Notes: generated from the sequence alone by a model not told the origin. A DNA stretch of 64,000 bases from Aeromonas sobria (GCF_000820145.1 NZ_CDBW01000006.1:238255-302254); one strand, 5' to 3'; counted from the first letter of the stretch, positions 36,721 through 45,478 are shown. Translations and numbers: made by a program.

Positions 36721-37239
36721 TTACCAGCGGGCGCGAGGCGTGCTTATGGGCTGATACGCCTCATCCCGCAATCCCACCAGCAGCGTCTTGCCATTGGCCT
36801 GTAGCCGGAACTCGCCGTAGCGGGCCGCTTCGTACTGCTCCCCCGTGCCCTCTTCAAAGAAGTAGGCATCGGGGCCGATCTGCCACTGCCGTTCGCTTTG
36901 ATGCACCTGCAATAGCCGCTCATTGCTGGCGAGCTGATCCGGTTTGCCCTCGGCCACCAGGCTTGCCACCTGATGGGCATCGAGGCGGATCACCAAGGTG
37001 TCGCTGCCGTTGTCTTGAGTAGCACGGGCATCGCGGCTGGCCAGCTCGCGGGCGATCTCATAGTTCAGCCGCATGTAATCCCCCTGCATCAGGGAGCGGG
37101 GATCGACCGGGGCGAGCCGCAACAGCACCACCTCGCCGCTGCTCATGGCGCGCTCATAGCGCCAGACGGTGGCATTGATACCCGCCAGGATGGCGAGGCC
37201 GCTCAGCAACAGGGCGAGTTGTCGGGTGGCGGGCTTCAT
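36721..37239 (-). CDS. GDYXXLXY-domain membrane-anchored protein
   Basis: 172-aa protein with one N-terminal membrane helix (LALLLSGLAILAGINATVW) and a periplasmic domain carrying the motif GDYMRLNYEIA that names the family. Preceded by LAPVDPRSLMQ, also typical. Last gene of a three-gene unit, starting inside the end of the DUF4401 gene (ATGA overlap). The function of the family is unknown; it regularly accompanies DUF2157 and DUF4401. Longer in-frame starts are antisense-like GC-rich reading through the neighbour and were ignored. Confidence 0.88.
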   Translation of the reverse strand: MKPATRQLALLLSGLAILAGINATVWRYERAMSSGEVVLLRLAPVDPRSLMQGDYMRLNYEIARELASRDARATQDNGSDTLVIRLDAHQVASLVAEGKPDQLASNERLLQVHQSERQWQIGPDAYFFEEGTGEQYEAARYGEFRLQANGKTLLVGLRDEAYQPISTPRARW

Positions 37240-38240
37240 GAGTCGCTCCTTGCCGCGAAGGTGTTGAGCAGCTGGCGGGCACCCAGCAGCAGGATGCCGG
37301 AGCCCAGCAGCAGCCAGGATTTGGTCATCAGGGTGAGCCCCAGATCGTAGTAGTAGAGGGAGCCATAACCGAGCAGCAGCAGGACAGAGAGGGTCATCAG
37401 GCCAAGGCTGCCGGCATAAAACCCGAGGATCAGCACCAGTGCGCCAGCCCCCATACCGGGGATGATGGCGCTGATCAGCACCAGCGGCAGGCCAAACAGC
37501 AGAGGGAGCTTGAGCTTCACCATCACCGCTTGCAGCAGGGCGGCGCAGATCAGCGGATTGAGCCAGAGCGGCAGGCGCGATAGCCCCAGCTCGTCCAGCA
37601 CGCTGCTGCCGCCATCCCACAGCGGGTGGTGCAGACGGCCCAGCACCAGCAGCGAGAGGGCTAGCCCCAGGGTGATGGAGTGGTAGAGCTGGTGGCGCTC
37701 TGGATCCCTATCTGCCCGCAGCCAGCAGAAGGTGATGGCCGCCATCACCAGTGGCAGCGCCAGCAGTTGCAGCCCGAGGCAGGCGAGACCAAGGGTGAGC
37801 AGCAGGGCTGCCGCCACGCTGTGAAACAGCCGTACCAGCCAGTGATCGAACAGCACGGCGATGGCGAGGGACAGCAGGGCAAGACCAAACCAGAGCAGGG
37901 CGTGATGGAGATCCAGCTGATCGAGCAGGCCATAGAGCAGCCAGGCATCGGCCGCCAGGGTGAGTGCCAGCACGAATTGATCCCAGAGATCGCCGCGCTG
38001 GCTGCGATTGAGGGCATACGCACCCGCCAGCAGCACGGCTCCCAGCAGCAGGGCGCTGTTGGCCTCGCGGGTCAGCTGCTCGAAGGTGAGAAACAGGAAA
38101 AAGAGCAGGAACAGGGCGGCAATCCAGCCCACCAGTCCCAGCATAAAACGGCTCGACCAGTGAGGTTGGGTGTCACGGGGCATCTCCCCGTCCACCAGAT
38201 TGGCCTGTTGCAGCGCTTGCCAAAGGGTCAGATCACTCAT
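37236..38240 (-). CDS. DUF4401 polytopic membrane protein
   Basis: 334 aa, mostly membrane helices (about ten) after a short cytosolic start (MSDLTLWQALQQANLVDGEM). Segments such as FMLGLVGWIAALFLLFFLFL and the DRDPERHQLYHSI loop fit DUF4401. Starts 8 bp inside the DUF2157 gene and ends 4 bp inside the GDYXXLXY gene, so all three are translationally coupled. No catalytic motif is visible; function unknown. Confidence 0.85.
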   Translation of the reverse strand: MSDLTLWQALQQANLVDGEMPRDTQPHWSSRFMLGLVGWIAALFLLFFLFLTFEQLTREANSALLLGAVLLAGAYALNRSQRGDLWDQFVLALTLAADAWLLYGLLDQLDLHHALLWFGLALLSLAIAVLFDHWLVRLFHSVAAALLLTLGLACLGLQLLALPLVMAAITFCWLRADRDPERHQLYHSITLGLALSLLVLGRLHHPLWDGGSSVLDELGLSRLPLWLNPLICAALLQAVMVKLKLPLLFGLPLVLISAIIPGMGAGALVLILGFYAGSLGLMTLSVLLLLGYGSLYYYDLGLTLMTKSWLLLGSGILLLGARQLLNTFAARSDS

Positions 38241-39171
38241 GAGACCTCCGTTGTTGTTGCAGCCAGCGTGCAGCGCTGACCGAGAGGCCGATGGCGATAA
38301 GGCTCAGCAGCAAGAAGCCGTTGATGTCGGGCTCCATCCACTTGCCCAGCGCCGCGAGGATGATGGCAATCAGGCTGAGGCACCCCATGGCGAGTCCGGC
38401 GATAAATCTGTGGTGCCAGAGGGCATAGGCGGCTGCCAGCCAACCAAGCCAGAGCGGCCACACTAGCGGGGAGGCGGCATCAAACAGCGCCAGCAGGGTG
38501 AGCAGGGTGGTGCCCAGACCCGCAGCCAGACCCGCCAGCCAGCTCGGCATCAGCCGCCAGCGGGCCGGTGCCAGCAGAAGCAGGCCCCAGAGGGCGGCGT
38601 TGAGCAGGGTCAGGCACCAGCCCAATCCCTCCTCATCGAAGGTAAAGAAGAGAGCGAACAGGCCGAGCCGCCAGTAGAGCACCAGCGCCAGCTGGCCGAG
38701 TAGCCAGCTTAAGGTCCAGAGCAGGGGGCTTTGGCCAAATGCCGCCAGCGGCACCAGCATCAGCGCCCAGGTGGCGAACAGCTGCCAGGGATCGGCGCCG
38801 GTCTGGTAGGTCTGGCCCACCAGCGCCAGCAGGGCGCCGATATTGAGGGCGATAGCCAGCAGCAGCGCCTGACGGGGGGTATTCCCCAGTGGTTTGCGCC
38901 ACAGCAGAAGCAGCATGGCGAGCAGTGGTGCCTCCAGCAGGGCGAGGCGGGACACCCGGCCCAACTCCTGCCAGTTGAAGGCGACGAAGAAGATAAGGCC
39001 AACCCCGATGCAAAGGGCGCCGAGCCACAGCAGCAGCCGGTCAAACAGCCACTGCCAGCGCGCCGGATGGGGGGGAAGATCGGCGAGGGTCAGGGCGTCC
39101 GCCAGCTTCTCTGGCGCCAGCCGTCCTTGTTTGACCCATTCGAGTAGCGTCTCTCTTGATACGTTGTGCAT
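38233..39171 (-). CDS. DUF2157 polytopic membrane protein
   Basis: 312 aa. A short N-terminal soluble region (VSRETLLEWVKQGRLAPEKL) followed by about ten membrane helices; LLLWLGALCIGVGLIFFVAF and NWQELGR are typical of DUF2157. Start ATG 39171 has GGAG seven bases upstream. First gene of the DUF2157-DUF4401-GDYXXLXY operon. The set is widespread in Proteobacteria but has no assigned role that I know of. Confidence 0.87.
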   Translation of the reverse strand: MHNVSRETLLEWVKQGRLAPEKLADALTLADLPPHPARWQWLFDRLLLWLGALCIGVGLIFFVAFNWQELGRVSRLALLEAPLLAMLLLLWRKPLGNTPRQALLLAIALNIGALLALVGQTYQTGADPWQLFATWALMLVPLAAFGQSPLLWTLSWLLGQLALVLYWRLGLFALFFTFDEEGLGWCLTLLNAALWGLLLLAPARWRLMPSWLAGLAAGLGTTLLTLLALFDAASPLVWPLWLGWLAAAYALWHHRFIAGLAMGCLSLIAIILAALGKWMEPDINGFLLLSLIAIGLSVSAARWLQQQRRSHE

Positions 39172-39272
39172 GGGGGGACTCCACGAGATTTGCCCCATTA
39201 TGGCATGAGGCACCCGCAACCGTGCACAGCCCCTTGGCTCTACGGCAGGGGTTGCGACAGCGGGTTACGCAA

Positions 39273-39308
39273 CAAACAAAGCAACAAACAAAGCCGCAAA
39301 CAAAAAAG
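39273..39308. repeat. Three 12-bp tandem repeats
   Basis: CAAACAAAGCAA, CAAACAAAGCCG, CAAACAAAAAAG in a row, next to the mneA terminator and upstream of the DUF2157 promoter. Confidence 0.7.
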
Positions 39309-39328
39309 CCCTCCGAAGTGGAGGGCTT
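39300..39328 (-). terminator. Terminator after mneA
   Basis: Stem AAGCCCTCC / GGAGGGCTT (39306-39314, 39320-39328); read on the minus strand it is followed by TTTTTTG. Confidence 0.88.
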
Positions 39329-39346
39329 GGTCACCGGAAAAGGCGA

Positions 39347-39904
39347 TCAGGCAAAGATCAGGGTGCTTACCCCGAGGCCGACGAAGAGGATGGCGCAGGC
39401 GATGCGGATCCCCTTGAGTGGCAGCTTGTCTGCCCCCAGCTTGCCGATCAGCACCACTGGCACGTTGGCCAGCATCATGCCGAGGGTGGTCCCGGTAATG
39501 ACCTGCACCAGCGAGTCATACTTGGCGGCCAGCAGCACGGTGGCGATCTGGGTCTTGTCACCGATCTCGGCGATGAAGAAGAGCACGAAGGTGGCCATAA
39601 AGGGGCCGTATTTATCCAGCGAGCTCTCCTCGTCATCCATCTTGTCCGGCACCAAAATCCAGATCGCCATGGCGATAAAGGCCACCGCTATCAGATAGAC
39701 CATGATTTTGGGATCAAGCCAGCGGCTGATGAACTCGCCAATCCAGGCGGCGCCCGCATGGTTGAGCAGGGTAGCGGCAAACATGCCCGCGATGATGGGC
39801 CAGGGCTTGCGAAAACGACAGATGAGCAGTAACGCCAACAGCTGGGTTTTATCGCCGATTTCGGCAATGGCGACGCTGAGGGTTGAGGTTAACAAGGCTT
39901 CCAT
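39347..39904 (-). CDS. mneA: GDT1/UPF0016 family manganese exporter (MneA type)
   Basis: 185-aa inner-membrane protein with two copies of the family motif E-x-G-D-(K/R)-(T/S): AEIGDKTQLLAL near residue 15 and AEIGDKTQIATV near residue 112, each on a membrane helix of an inverted repeat. The Vibrio cholerae member MneA exports Mn2+, and the manganese riboswitch upstream of this gene supports that role. A single-gene unit with its own terminator. Confidence 0.92.
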   Translation of the reverse strand: MEALLTSTLSVAIAEIGDKTQLLALLLICRFRKPWPIIAGMFAATLLNHAGAAWIGEFISRWLDPKIMVYLIAVAFIAMAIWILVPDKMDDEESSLDKYGPFMATFVLFFIAEIGDKTQIATVLLAAKYDSLVQVITGTTLGMMLANVPVVLIGKLGADKLPLKGIRIACAILFVGLGVSTLIFA

Positions 39905-39977
39905 AAATATGACCGGGGGACGGAATTGTTATAAACCAGAGACAAGCCTGCGCCATCCGTCCCCGGTATTGGCACTG

Positions 39978-40128
39978 GCCCGTCAAAGGTCTTGTCAAAT
40001 CCATGACTGGCATGGATCACCCTGACCATGGTGAGTTGGCACCAAGTATGTTGATCAGGGTCACAGCGCGGTATTCATGCAATGCATGGAACCGGCATGC
40101 GAGACTACTCCCCCTCGATGGGAGCGGG
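39978..40128 (-). promoter_or_regulatory. yybP-ykoY manganese riboswitch upstream of mneA
   Basis: Read on the minus strand the leader has GGGGGAGTAG near its 5' end, CAACATACTTGG in the middle and TTGACAAGACCTTTGACGGG near its 3' end. These correspond to the conserved GGGGAGUAG, AUACUC-like and GAGACCUUU/GACGG parts of the yybP-ykoY aptamer, spaced by three stem regions. The aptamer ends about 70 bases before ATG 39904. Mn2+ binding to this class normally turns export genes on. Confidence 0.85.
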
Positions 40129-40163
40129 CATTCTAGGGAAAAACTGCAGGGGTGACAAGGGGA

Positions 40164-40493
40164 TCAGCCACCCACCAGCTTGACGCTGAAACCGGCTTTT
40201 TCCAGTTCGGCCTTGATCAGGTCCCGTTTATCCCCCTGGATCTCGATGATCCCCTCTTTGAGCCCACCACCGGTACCGCATTTTTTCTTCAGCAAGGTGG
40301 CCATGGCTTTCTGCTGTTCGGCAGGTACGCCATGAATGGTGATCACCCCGGCGCCCTTGCGCCCCTTGGTCTCGCGGCGAATACGCACGGTGCCATCGGC
40401 AGGGAAGGGGGAGGCGGATTGCGGAGCGCTCTGCTCCTTGATCATGCCGCCATCTGTGCTGTAAACGAGGCGGCTGTTGTTGTCGTGACTCAT
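40164..40493 (-). CDS. yciH: SUI1-family translation factor YciH
   Basis: 109-aa homologue of eukaryotic eIF1. The SUI1 core is visible: VRIRRETKGRKGAGVITIHG, then a Lys-rich turn KKKCGTGGGLKEGIIEIQGD and a closing strand (AGFSVKLVGG). In E. coli YciH affects initiation-codon selection and stress response. Divergent from feoABC across 119 bp. Confidence 0.92.
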   Translation of the reverse strand: MSHDNNSRLVYSTDGGMIKEQSAPQSASPFPADGTVRIRRETKGRKGAGVITIHGVPAEQQKAMATLLKKKCGTGGGLKEGIIEIQGDKRDLIKAELEKAGFSVKLVGG

Positions 40494-40524
40494 GGCAATA
40501 CTTTATCGGTTAGCTAAGCGGAGT

Positions 40525-40573
40525 TTGATTTTACTCAAATAAAAGTTGAAGACACAGCATATAATGCCTCGAG
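40525..40573 (+). promoter_or_regulatory. FNR-like site and promoter of feoABC
   Basis: TTGATTTTACTCAA (40525-40538) matches the FNR consensus TTGAT-N4-ATCAA in nine of ten bases. A perfect TATAAT lies at 40560-40565, placing the transcription start near 40572-40573. The centre of the FNR site (40531.5) is then at about -41, the normal spacing of FNR-activated class II promoters. No convincing Fur box was seen. Confidence 0.65.
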
Positions 40574-40612
40574 TAAAAGCGAATTATTATTGTTTAACTT
40601 CAGGAGTCAGTC

Positions 40613-40840
40613 ATGGTACTCACGCAGTTGTCACCGGGACAGAGTGCTCGCATCAAGAATATGAACCAGTTGTCCCGGCCGCTGCGCCGCAAACTGATGG
40701 TGATGGGCCTGTTGCCTCAAACTGAAGTCATCTATCTGCGGTCTGCCCCCTTGGGGGATCCGCTCCAGATCCAGTGCCAGGGGATCTGTCTCTCCATGCA
40801 AAAGAGCCTTGCCGAGCAAATTGAGGTCGAGCCAGTATGA
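40613..40840 (+). CDS. feoA: Ferrous iron transport protein FeoA
   Basis: 75-aa cytosolic SH3-like protein required for Fe2+ uptake by FeoB. Starts MVLTQLSPGQSARI, with RRKLMVMGLLPQTEV and GDPLQIQCQGICLSMQK, all FeoA hallmarks. Overlaps feoB by 4 bp (ATGA). Confidence 0.95.
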   Translation: MVLTQLSPGQSARIKNMNQLSRPLRRKLMVMGLLPQTEVIYLRSAPLGDPLQIQCQGICLSMQKSLAEQIEVEPV

Positions 40841-43107
40841 ATTATTCCCTAGTCACGGTCGGTAACCCCAATAGCGGCAAGACCTCCCTGTTTAACGCCC
40901 TGACCGGTGCCCGCCAGCAAGTGGGTAACTGGAGTGGCGTCACCGTTGACAAGAAGATGGGGGAGTTCAGCGCGGGTGAGCACCACTTCAAGCTGATGGA
41001 TTTGCCCGGCATCTATAGCCTGGCCAGCCAGGACGGCAGTCTGGACGAGCAGATCGCCAGCCGCTTTGCCCAGAGCCAGCAGCCGGATCTGCTGCTCAAC
41101 GTCATCGATGCTGCCAATCTGGAGCGCTCCCTTTACCTCACGCTGCAACTGCGCGAGCTGGGGCTGCCCATGGTGGTGGTGCTCAACAAGCTGGATATTC
41201 TGCACAAGCGCCGCATCGTCATCGACGAGGAGATGCTCGGTAAATCCCTTGGTTGCCCGGTGGTGGCCCTCTCTGCCCACAACAGCAAGCAGGTTGCTGC
41301 CTTCAAGCAGCAGATCCAGCAGTTTATCGGTCAGCCACAAGCGGCCTTGCAGCTCGATTACGGTCACGACCTTGAAAAAGATCTGGCGGAGCTGGAGACC
41401 CTGCTCGCCCCGCACCACCTCACCAGCCGTGGCCGCGCCCTGCGCCTGCTGGAAGAGGATGCGGTGATGCAGGAGACCCTGCTGCCCGGTCAACACGCGG
41501 CGGCCAGCAATGTGGTGACCCGTGCCCATCAGGGGCAGGATATTGACCTGCAACTGGCCGATATCCGCTACGGCCACATTCATCTGTGGGCCAGTCAGGC
41601 GAGCCAGCAGAAGGGCAAGCTGACCGTGGCCCAGAGCGAGTGGCTGGATCGGCTGCTGCTCAATCGCTGGATTGGCATTCCCTTCTTCCTGTTTGTCATG
41701 TACCTGATGTTCATGTTCGCCATCAAGGTCGGCAGCGCCTTTATCGACTTCTTCGACATCATGGGCGGCGCCCTGTTTGTCGATGGGGTTCACCACCTGC
41801 TGGGGCTGATCAATGCCCCCGAGTGGCTGGGCGCCATTGTGGCTGATGGCTTTGGCGTTGGCTTGCAGACGGTTGCCACCTTTATTCCGGTAATTGGCTG
41901 CCTCTATCTGTTCCTGGCAGTGCTGGAGAGCTCCGGCTATCTGGCGCGGGCCGCCTTCGTGGTCGATGCCCTGATGCGCCGCCTCGGCCTGCCGGGCAAG
42001 GCGTTCGTGCCGATGTTGATGGGCTTTGGTTGTACCGTGCCGTCGGTGATGGCGACCCGCACCCTCAACTCCGAGCGGGAGCGGCTGATGACCTCGGCCA
42101 TGGCCCCCTTCATGTCGTGCGGTGCCCGTCTGCCGGTTTACGCCCTGTTTGCGGTGGCCTTCTTCCCTGAATCGGGTCAGAACCTGGTGTTCGGTCTCTA
42201 CCTCATCGGTATTGTGGTTGCGGTGCTGACCGGCCTGTTGCTGCGCAGCACCCTGCTGCCGGGCAAGAGCGACTCCATGCTGATGGAGATGCCGGACTAC
42301 GAGTGGCCGCGTCCGGTTAACGTCGGTATCAAGACCTGGCAGAAGCTCAAATCCTTCGTTTTTGGCGCTGGTAAAACTATCGTGCTGGTAGTCGCCGTGC
42401 TGAGCGTGCTCAACTCCCTCGGTACCGATGGCAGCTTCGGCCATCAGGATCAGGAGAGCTCGGTGCTGAGCAAGGTCAGCCAAATGGTCACCCCTGTGTT
42501 GCACCCCATCGGTGTGCGCGATGACAACTGGCAGGCCACGGTCGGCATTGTCACCGGCATCTTCGCCAAAGAGGCGGTAGTGGGTACTCTTAACAGCCTC
42601 TACGCGGGCAAGAGCGGCGACGAGGAGGCGAGCGAGTTTTCACTGGTGGCCAGCTTCCACGAGGCCATCGAGGCAGTCGCTACCAATCTGGCGGAGATCA
42701 ACCCGAGCGACCCCATGGGGCTGGCTGTCGGTGAGCTGGATGATCAGCAGGCCGCTGCCGACGCGCAGGAGGTCGATGTCTCCACTTACGGCAACATGCA
42801 GACCCACTTTGACGGTGCCGCCGGTGCCTTTGCCTATCTGCTGTTCGTGCTGCTCTACATGCCTTGCGCCGCCGCCATGGGTGCGCTGGTGCGGGAAACC
42901 GGTCGTCAGTGGGCGCTCTTTACCGCCGCATGGTGCAACTACATGGCCTTTATGTGCGCCACTGTCTTCTATCAGGTCGCCACCTTTGCCGCTCACCCCG
43001 AGCAGAGCCTGTTCTGGATCGTCAGCTACGGCCTCTCTCTGGTACTGCTCTGGTGGGCCGGTCGCCGTCACGGTGACATCGTCGCCCGCAAGGTGGTGAC
43101 CTTATGA
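40837..43107 (+). CDS. feoB: Ferrous iron transporter FeoB
   Basis: Inner-membrane Fe2+ transporter, 756 aa. N-terminal G domain: G1 GNPNSGKTS at residues 8-16, G2 region around GNWSGVTVDKK, G3 DLPGIYSL, G4 LNKLDI; then the helical GDI-like region and a C-terminal membrane part with the two Gate motifs (VPMLMGFGCTVPSVMATR, AKEAVVGTLNSLY) and Cys-containing helices. Between feoA and feoC with 4-bp overlaps on both sides. Confidence 0.97.
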   Translation: MNYSLVTVGNPNSGKTSLFNALTGARQQVGNWSGVTVDKKMGEFSAGEHHFKLMDLPGIYSLASQDGSLDEQIASRFAQSQQPDLLLNVIDAANLERSLYLTLQLRELGLPMVVVLNKLDILHKRRIVIDEEMLGKSLGCPVVALSAHNSKQVAAFKQQIQQFIGQPQAALQLDYGHDLEKDLAELETLLAPHHLTSRGRALRLLEEDAVMQETLLPGQHAAASNVVTRAHQGQDIDLQLADIRYGHIHLWASQASQQKGKLTVAQSEWLDRLLLNRWIGIPFFLFVMYLMFMFAIKVGSAFIDFFDIMGGALFVDGVHHLLGLINAPEWLGAIVADGFGVGLQTVATFIPVIGCLYLFLAVLESSGYLARAAFVVDALMRRLGLPGKAFVPMLMGFGCTVPSVMATRTLNSERERLMTSAMAPFMSCGARLPVYALFAVAFFPESGQNLVFGLYLIGIVVAVLTGLLLRSTLLPGKSDSMLMEMPDYEWPRPVNVGIKTWQKLKSFVFGAGKTIVLVVAVLSVLNSLGTDGSFGHQDQESSVLSKVSQMVTPVLHPIGVRDDNWQATVGIVTGIFAKEAVVGTLNSLYAGKSGDEEASEFSLVASFHEAIEAVATNLAEINPSDPMGLAVGELDDQQAAADAQEVDVSTYGNMQTHFDGAAGAFAYLLFVLLYMPCAAAMGALVRETGRQWALFTAAWCNYMAFMCATVFYQVATFAAHPEQSLFWIVSYGLSLVLLWWAGRRHGDIVARKVVTL

Positions 43108-43343
43108 TCCTGCGCGAGCTGGGGGATTACCTCGCCGCGCAGCAAAAGGTGAGCCGGCGCGATCTGGCTCGCCACTTCCACACCTCGGAAGATGCGGTGG
43201 AGGCCATGCTCGGCGTCTGGATGCGCAAGGGGCGGGTCATCAAGCGCGAGAGCCGGGTCTGTGGCGGCAGTTGTTGTGGCAAGAGCGAGGAGGTGATGTT
43301 CGAGTGGTGTGACGCGGGTCAGATTGGGTTCAAGATCCGCTAA
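43104..43343 (+). CDS. feoC: FeoC-like iron-sensing regulator
   Basis: 79-aa small winged-helix protein. The N-terminal HTH (LGDYLAAQQKVSRRDLARHF) and a compact Cys cluster (VCGGSCCGKSEE, residues 52-63) fit FeoC, which protects FeoB from FtsH proteolysis in some enterobacteria. Third gene of the feoABC operon. Confidence 0.9.
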   Translation: MILRELGDYLAAQQKVSRRDLARHFHTSEDAVEAMLGVWMRKGRVIKRESRVCGGSCCGKSEEVMFEWCDAGQIGFKIR

Positions 43344-43398
43344 ACAGCCGCTACACCTCATCGGGTGATGACGGAGCATCAGATATTGAACAATAAAA

Positions 43399-43435
43399 AA
43401 CGGCAGATCCCTTATTCAGGTTCTGCCGTTTTTAT
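43399..43435 (+). terminator. Terminator after feoC
   Basis: Stem AACGGCAGA / TCTGCCGTT (43399-43407, 43422-43430) with A- and T-runs on both sides; usable by the convergent DUF2913 gene as well. Confidence 0.85.
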
Positions 43436-43453
43436 TGCTGCAAACTGGCGGGA

Positions 43454-44107
43454 TCAGGCGTGCTGGCGAGCCTGCGCCAACAGCGCCAGCGCCGGTTGGG
43501 CGTTGTCCGGCATCAGTCGGTAGGCCTTGTGATGCTTGACCAGAGTGGTCTTCTTGTTGCCCTGGCTCAGCAGCAGCCCGTTAGCAAAAGCGGCCTCGGC
43601 CAGCACCTTCTCATCACCACGCACATAGAGGGTGAGGGGTTTGAGCAGTTCACCCGCCTCGATATAGCCCTGATACTCGCTGGCACTGATCACTACGCTC
43701 GGCTGGCCATCTGATTGCAGCCGCAGCTTGGCGTTGATCTCGCTCTCGGTCAGCACCTGCCAACCCGCCTCTTCCAGGGTGGCCAGCAGGGCGACCAGCT
43801 TGGCCCCCAGTTGCTGCGGCGTCGCCATGGCGCACTGGTACTGGAAGGCGATGCGCTCCAGCAGCCCCTTGAGATCGGCACCGGCACCCAACGTGCGGCC
43901 AAGCTGTACCCACTCTTTCAGATCATCCATCACCAGACGGGAGAAGCGCTTCTCCTTGAGGGAGTCAGCCATCCAGGTGCAGAGAAAGTGGCTCTCTTGC
44001 GCCGGAGTGCGCTTGCCCGCTTTCTGCTCGGCGGTGCGCGCCAGTTCCGCCAGGCTCTGGCTGGCCATCTCGAGCAGGGCCTGATTGTAGCAAGGAGGGG
44101 TCATCAT
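43454..44107 (-). CDS. DUF2913 family protein
   Basis: 217 aa, soluble, all-helical in appearance with a mixed C-terminal part. YNQALLEMASQSLAELA at the start and HFLCTWMADSLKEKRFSR fit DUF2913, a family known mainly from Aeromonas, Vibrio and relatives. Function unknown. ATG 44107 with GAGGA four bases upstream is preferred over an in-frame start 57 bp earlier that lies in the terminator of rhlE; ATG 44104 is also possible. Confidence 0.75.
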   Translation of the reverse strand: MMTPPCYNQALLEMASQSLAELARTAEQKAGKRTPAQESHFLCTWMADSLKEKRFSRLVMDDLKEWVQLGRTLGAGADLKGLLERIAFQYQCAMATPQQLGAKLVALLATLEEAGWQVLTESEINAKLRLQSDGQPSVVISASEYQGYIEAGELLKPLTLYVRGDEKVLAEAAFANGLLLSQGNKKTTLVKHHKAYRLMPDNAQPALALLAQARQHA

Positions 44108-44132
44108 GGATCCTCGGGAAATAACAGAGATA

Positions 44133-44157
44133 GCAAAGGCGCCAGTGGCGCCTTTGC
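44133..44157 (-). terminator. Hairpin between rhlE and the DUF2913 gene
   Basis: 11-bp stem GCAAAGGCGCC / GGCGCCTTTGC (44133-44143, 44147-44157), 25 bp past the rhlE stop; only a weak T-run follows on the minus strand. Confidence 0.7.
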
Positions 44158-44182
44158 GGTTCAATAGATTAGCCAGCGCGCC

Positions 44183-45478
44183 TTATTTCGGCTGACGGGG
44201 CTTCTTGGCACTCGCCAGACGCTTGAGGCGTTGGCCTTGCAGCTTGCTCTCGGCCATTACCTGTGCCACGGCGTTATCTTCACGCTGCGGGCGCTTGCCG
44301 AAGCGGCGGCGCTCTTGCAGCTGCTTGATCAGCTCGTCGCGGTTGCTCACTTCATAACCCGGTACCATGATGCGGCGGATCTTCTGGCCGATCAGGGCCT
44401 CGATTTCCAGCAGAGTACGCTCCTCTTCGCGGCTGACGAAGGAGATGGCCATGCCATTCTTGCCAGCACGACCGGTACGGCCGATGCGGTGAACGTAATC
44501 CTCTGCCAGGAACGGCAGATCGTAGTTGACCACATACTCCAGATCAGGAATGTCCAGACCACGGGCGGCCACTTCGGTGGCAACCAGAACCCGAACCTTG
44601 CCTTCCATGAACTCGCGCAGGGCGCGGCGACGGTTGCCCTGGGCTTTCTCGCCATGGACCACGGCGGACTTGATGCCGTCGAGGTTCAGCTCATCGATCA
44701 GCACATCGCAGCTCTCGCGGGTACTGGCGAACACCAGCACCTGCTGCCAGTTCTGCTTGCCAATCAGCTCGGAGAGCAGCTCGCGCTTGCGCTTCTGCTC
44801 GACCGGATAGACGGTGTGGCTGACGGTATCGGCGGTGGAGTTCTGCTTGTTGACGCTGACGATCTGCGGGCGATCCAGCATCAGGTTGGCCAGCTTTTTC
44901 ACCGCATCGGAGAAGGTGGCGGAGAACAGCAGGTTCTGACGGGTCTTGTTGACCGCTTGCAGGATCTTCTGCACATCGGCACTGAAGCCCATGTCGAGGA
45001 TGCGATCCGCTTCGTCCATCACCAGACACTCAACGCCGGAGAGGCTGAGGTTACAGGCGGTGAGGTGCTCCAGCAGACGGCCCGGGGTGGCCACAATGAT
45101 GTGGGCGCCCGCTTTCAGCTTCTTGGCCTGCACATCCTGCTTGCCACCACCCACGATGGTGATGGTGGTGATATCGAGATACTTGGCGAAGTCATTGATG
45201 TTGCTCGCCACCTGAGCCGCCAGTTCGCGGGTCGGGGTCAGGATCAGCACCCGGGCATTGGAAGGTTGGGCCGGGGCCGGGTTATCGACCAGACGCTGCA
45301 AAATGGGCAGAGCGAAGGCGGCGGTCTTGCCGGTACCGGTCTGGGCGCTGGCCAGCACATCGCGGCCACGGCGAATGGCCGGGATCGCCTGTTGCTGCAC
45401 AGGGGTCATCTCCTGATAACCGCAATCTGAGACAGCACGCAAAATCTCGGGGGCAAAATCGAACGATTCAAATCTCAT
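44183..45478 (-). CDS. rhlE: DEAD-box RNA helicase (RhlE type)
   Basis: ATP-dependent RNA helicase, 431 aa. Motifs in order: SAQTGTGKTAAF (I), PTRELA (Ia), TPGR (Ib), DEAD (II), SAT (III), FASTRESCD (IV), ARGLDIP (V), HRIGRTGRAG (VI). The linker VSHTVYPVEQKRKRELLS and the short basic tail (RLASAKKPRQPK) resemble RhlE more than SrmB or DeaD. Likely acts in ribosome assembly or RNA turnover. Single gene. Confidence 0.88.
   Translation of the reverse strand: MRFESFDFAPEILRAVSDCGYQEMTPVQQQAIPAIRRGRDVLASAQTGTGKTAAFALPILQRLVDNPAPAQPSNARVLILTPTRELAAQVASNINDFAKYLDITTITIVGGGKQDVQAKKLKAGAHIIVATPGRLLEHLTACNLSLSGVECLVMDEADRILDMGFSADVQKILQAVNKTRQNLLFSATFSDAVKKLANLMLDRPQIVSVNKQNSTADTVSHTVYPVEQKRKRELLSELIGKQNWQQVLVFASTRESCDVLIDELNLDGIKSAVVHGEKAQGNRRRALREFMEGKVRVLVATEVAARGLDIPDLEYVVNYDLPFLAEDYVHRIGRTGRAGKNGMAISFVSREEERTLLEIEALIGQKIRRIMVPGYEVSNRDELIKQLQERRRFGKRPQREDNAVAQVMAESKLQGQRLKRLASAKKPRQPK

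Noticed and set aside
40849..42504. 551-codon antisense frame over feoB
   Set aside because: Gln/His-rich composition typical of the reverse complement of a real gene; no family match.
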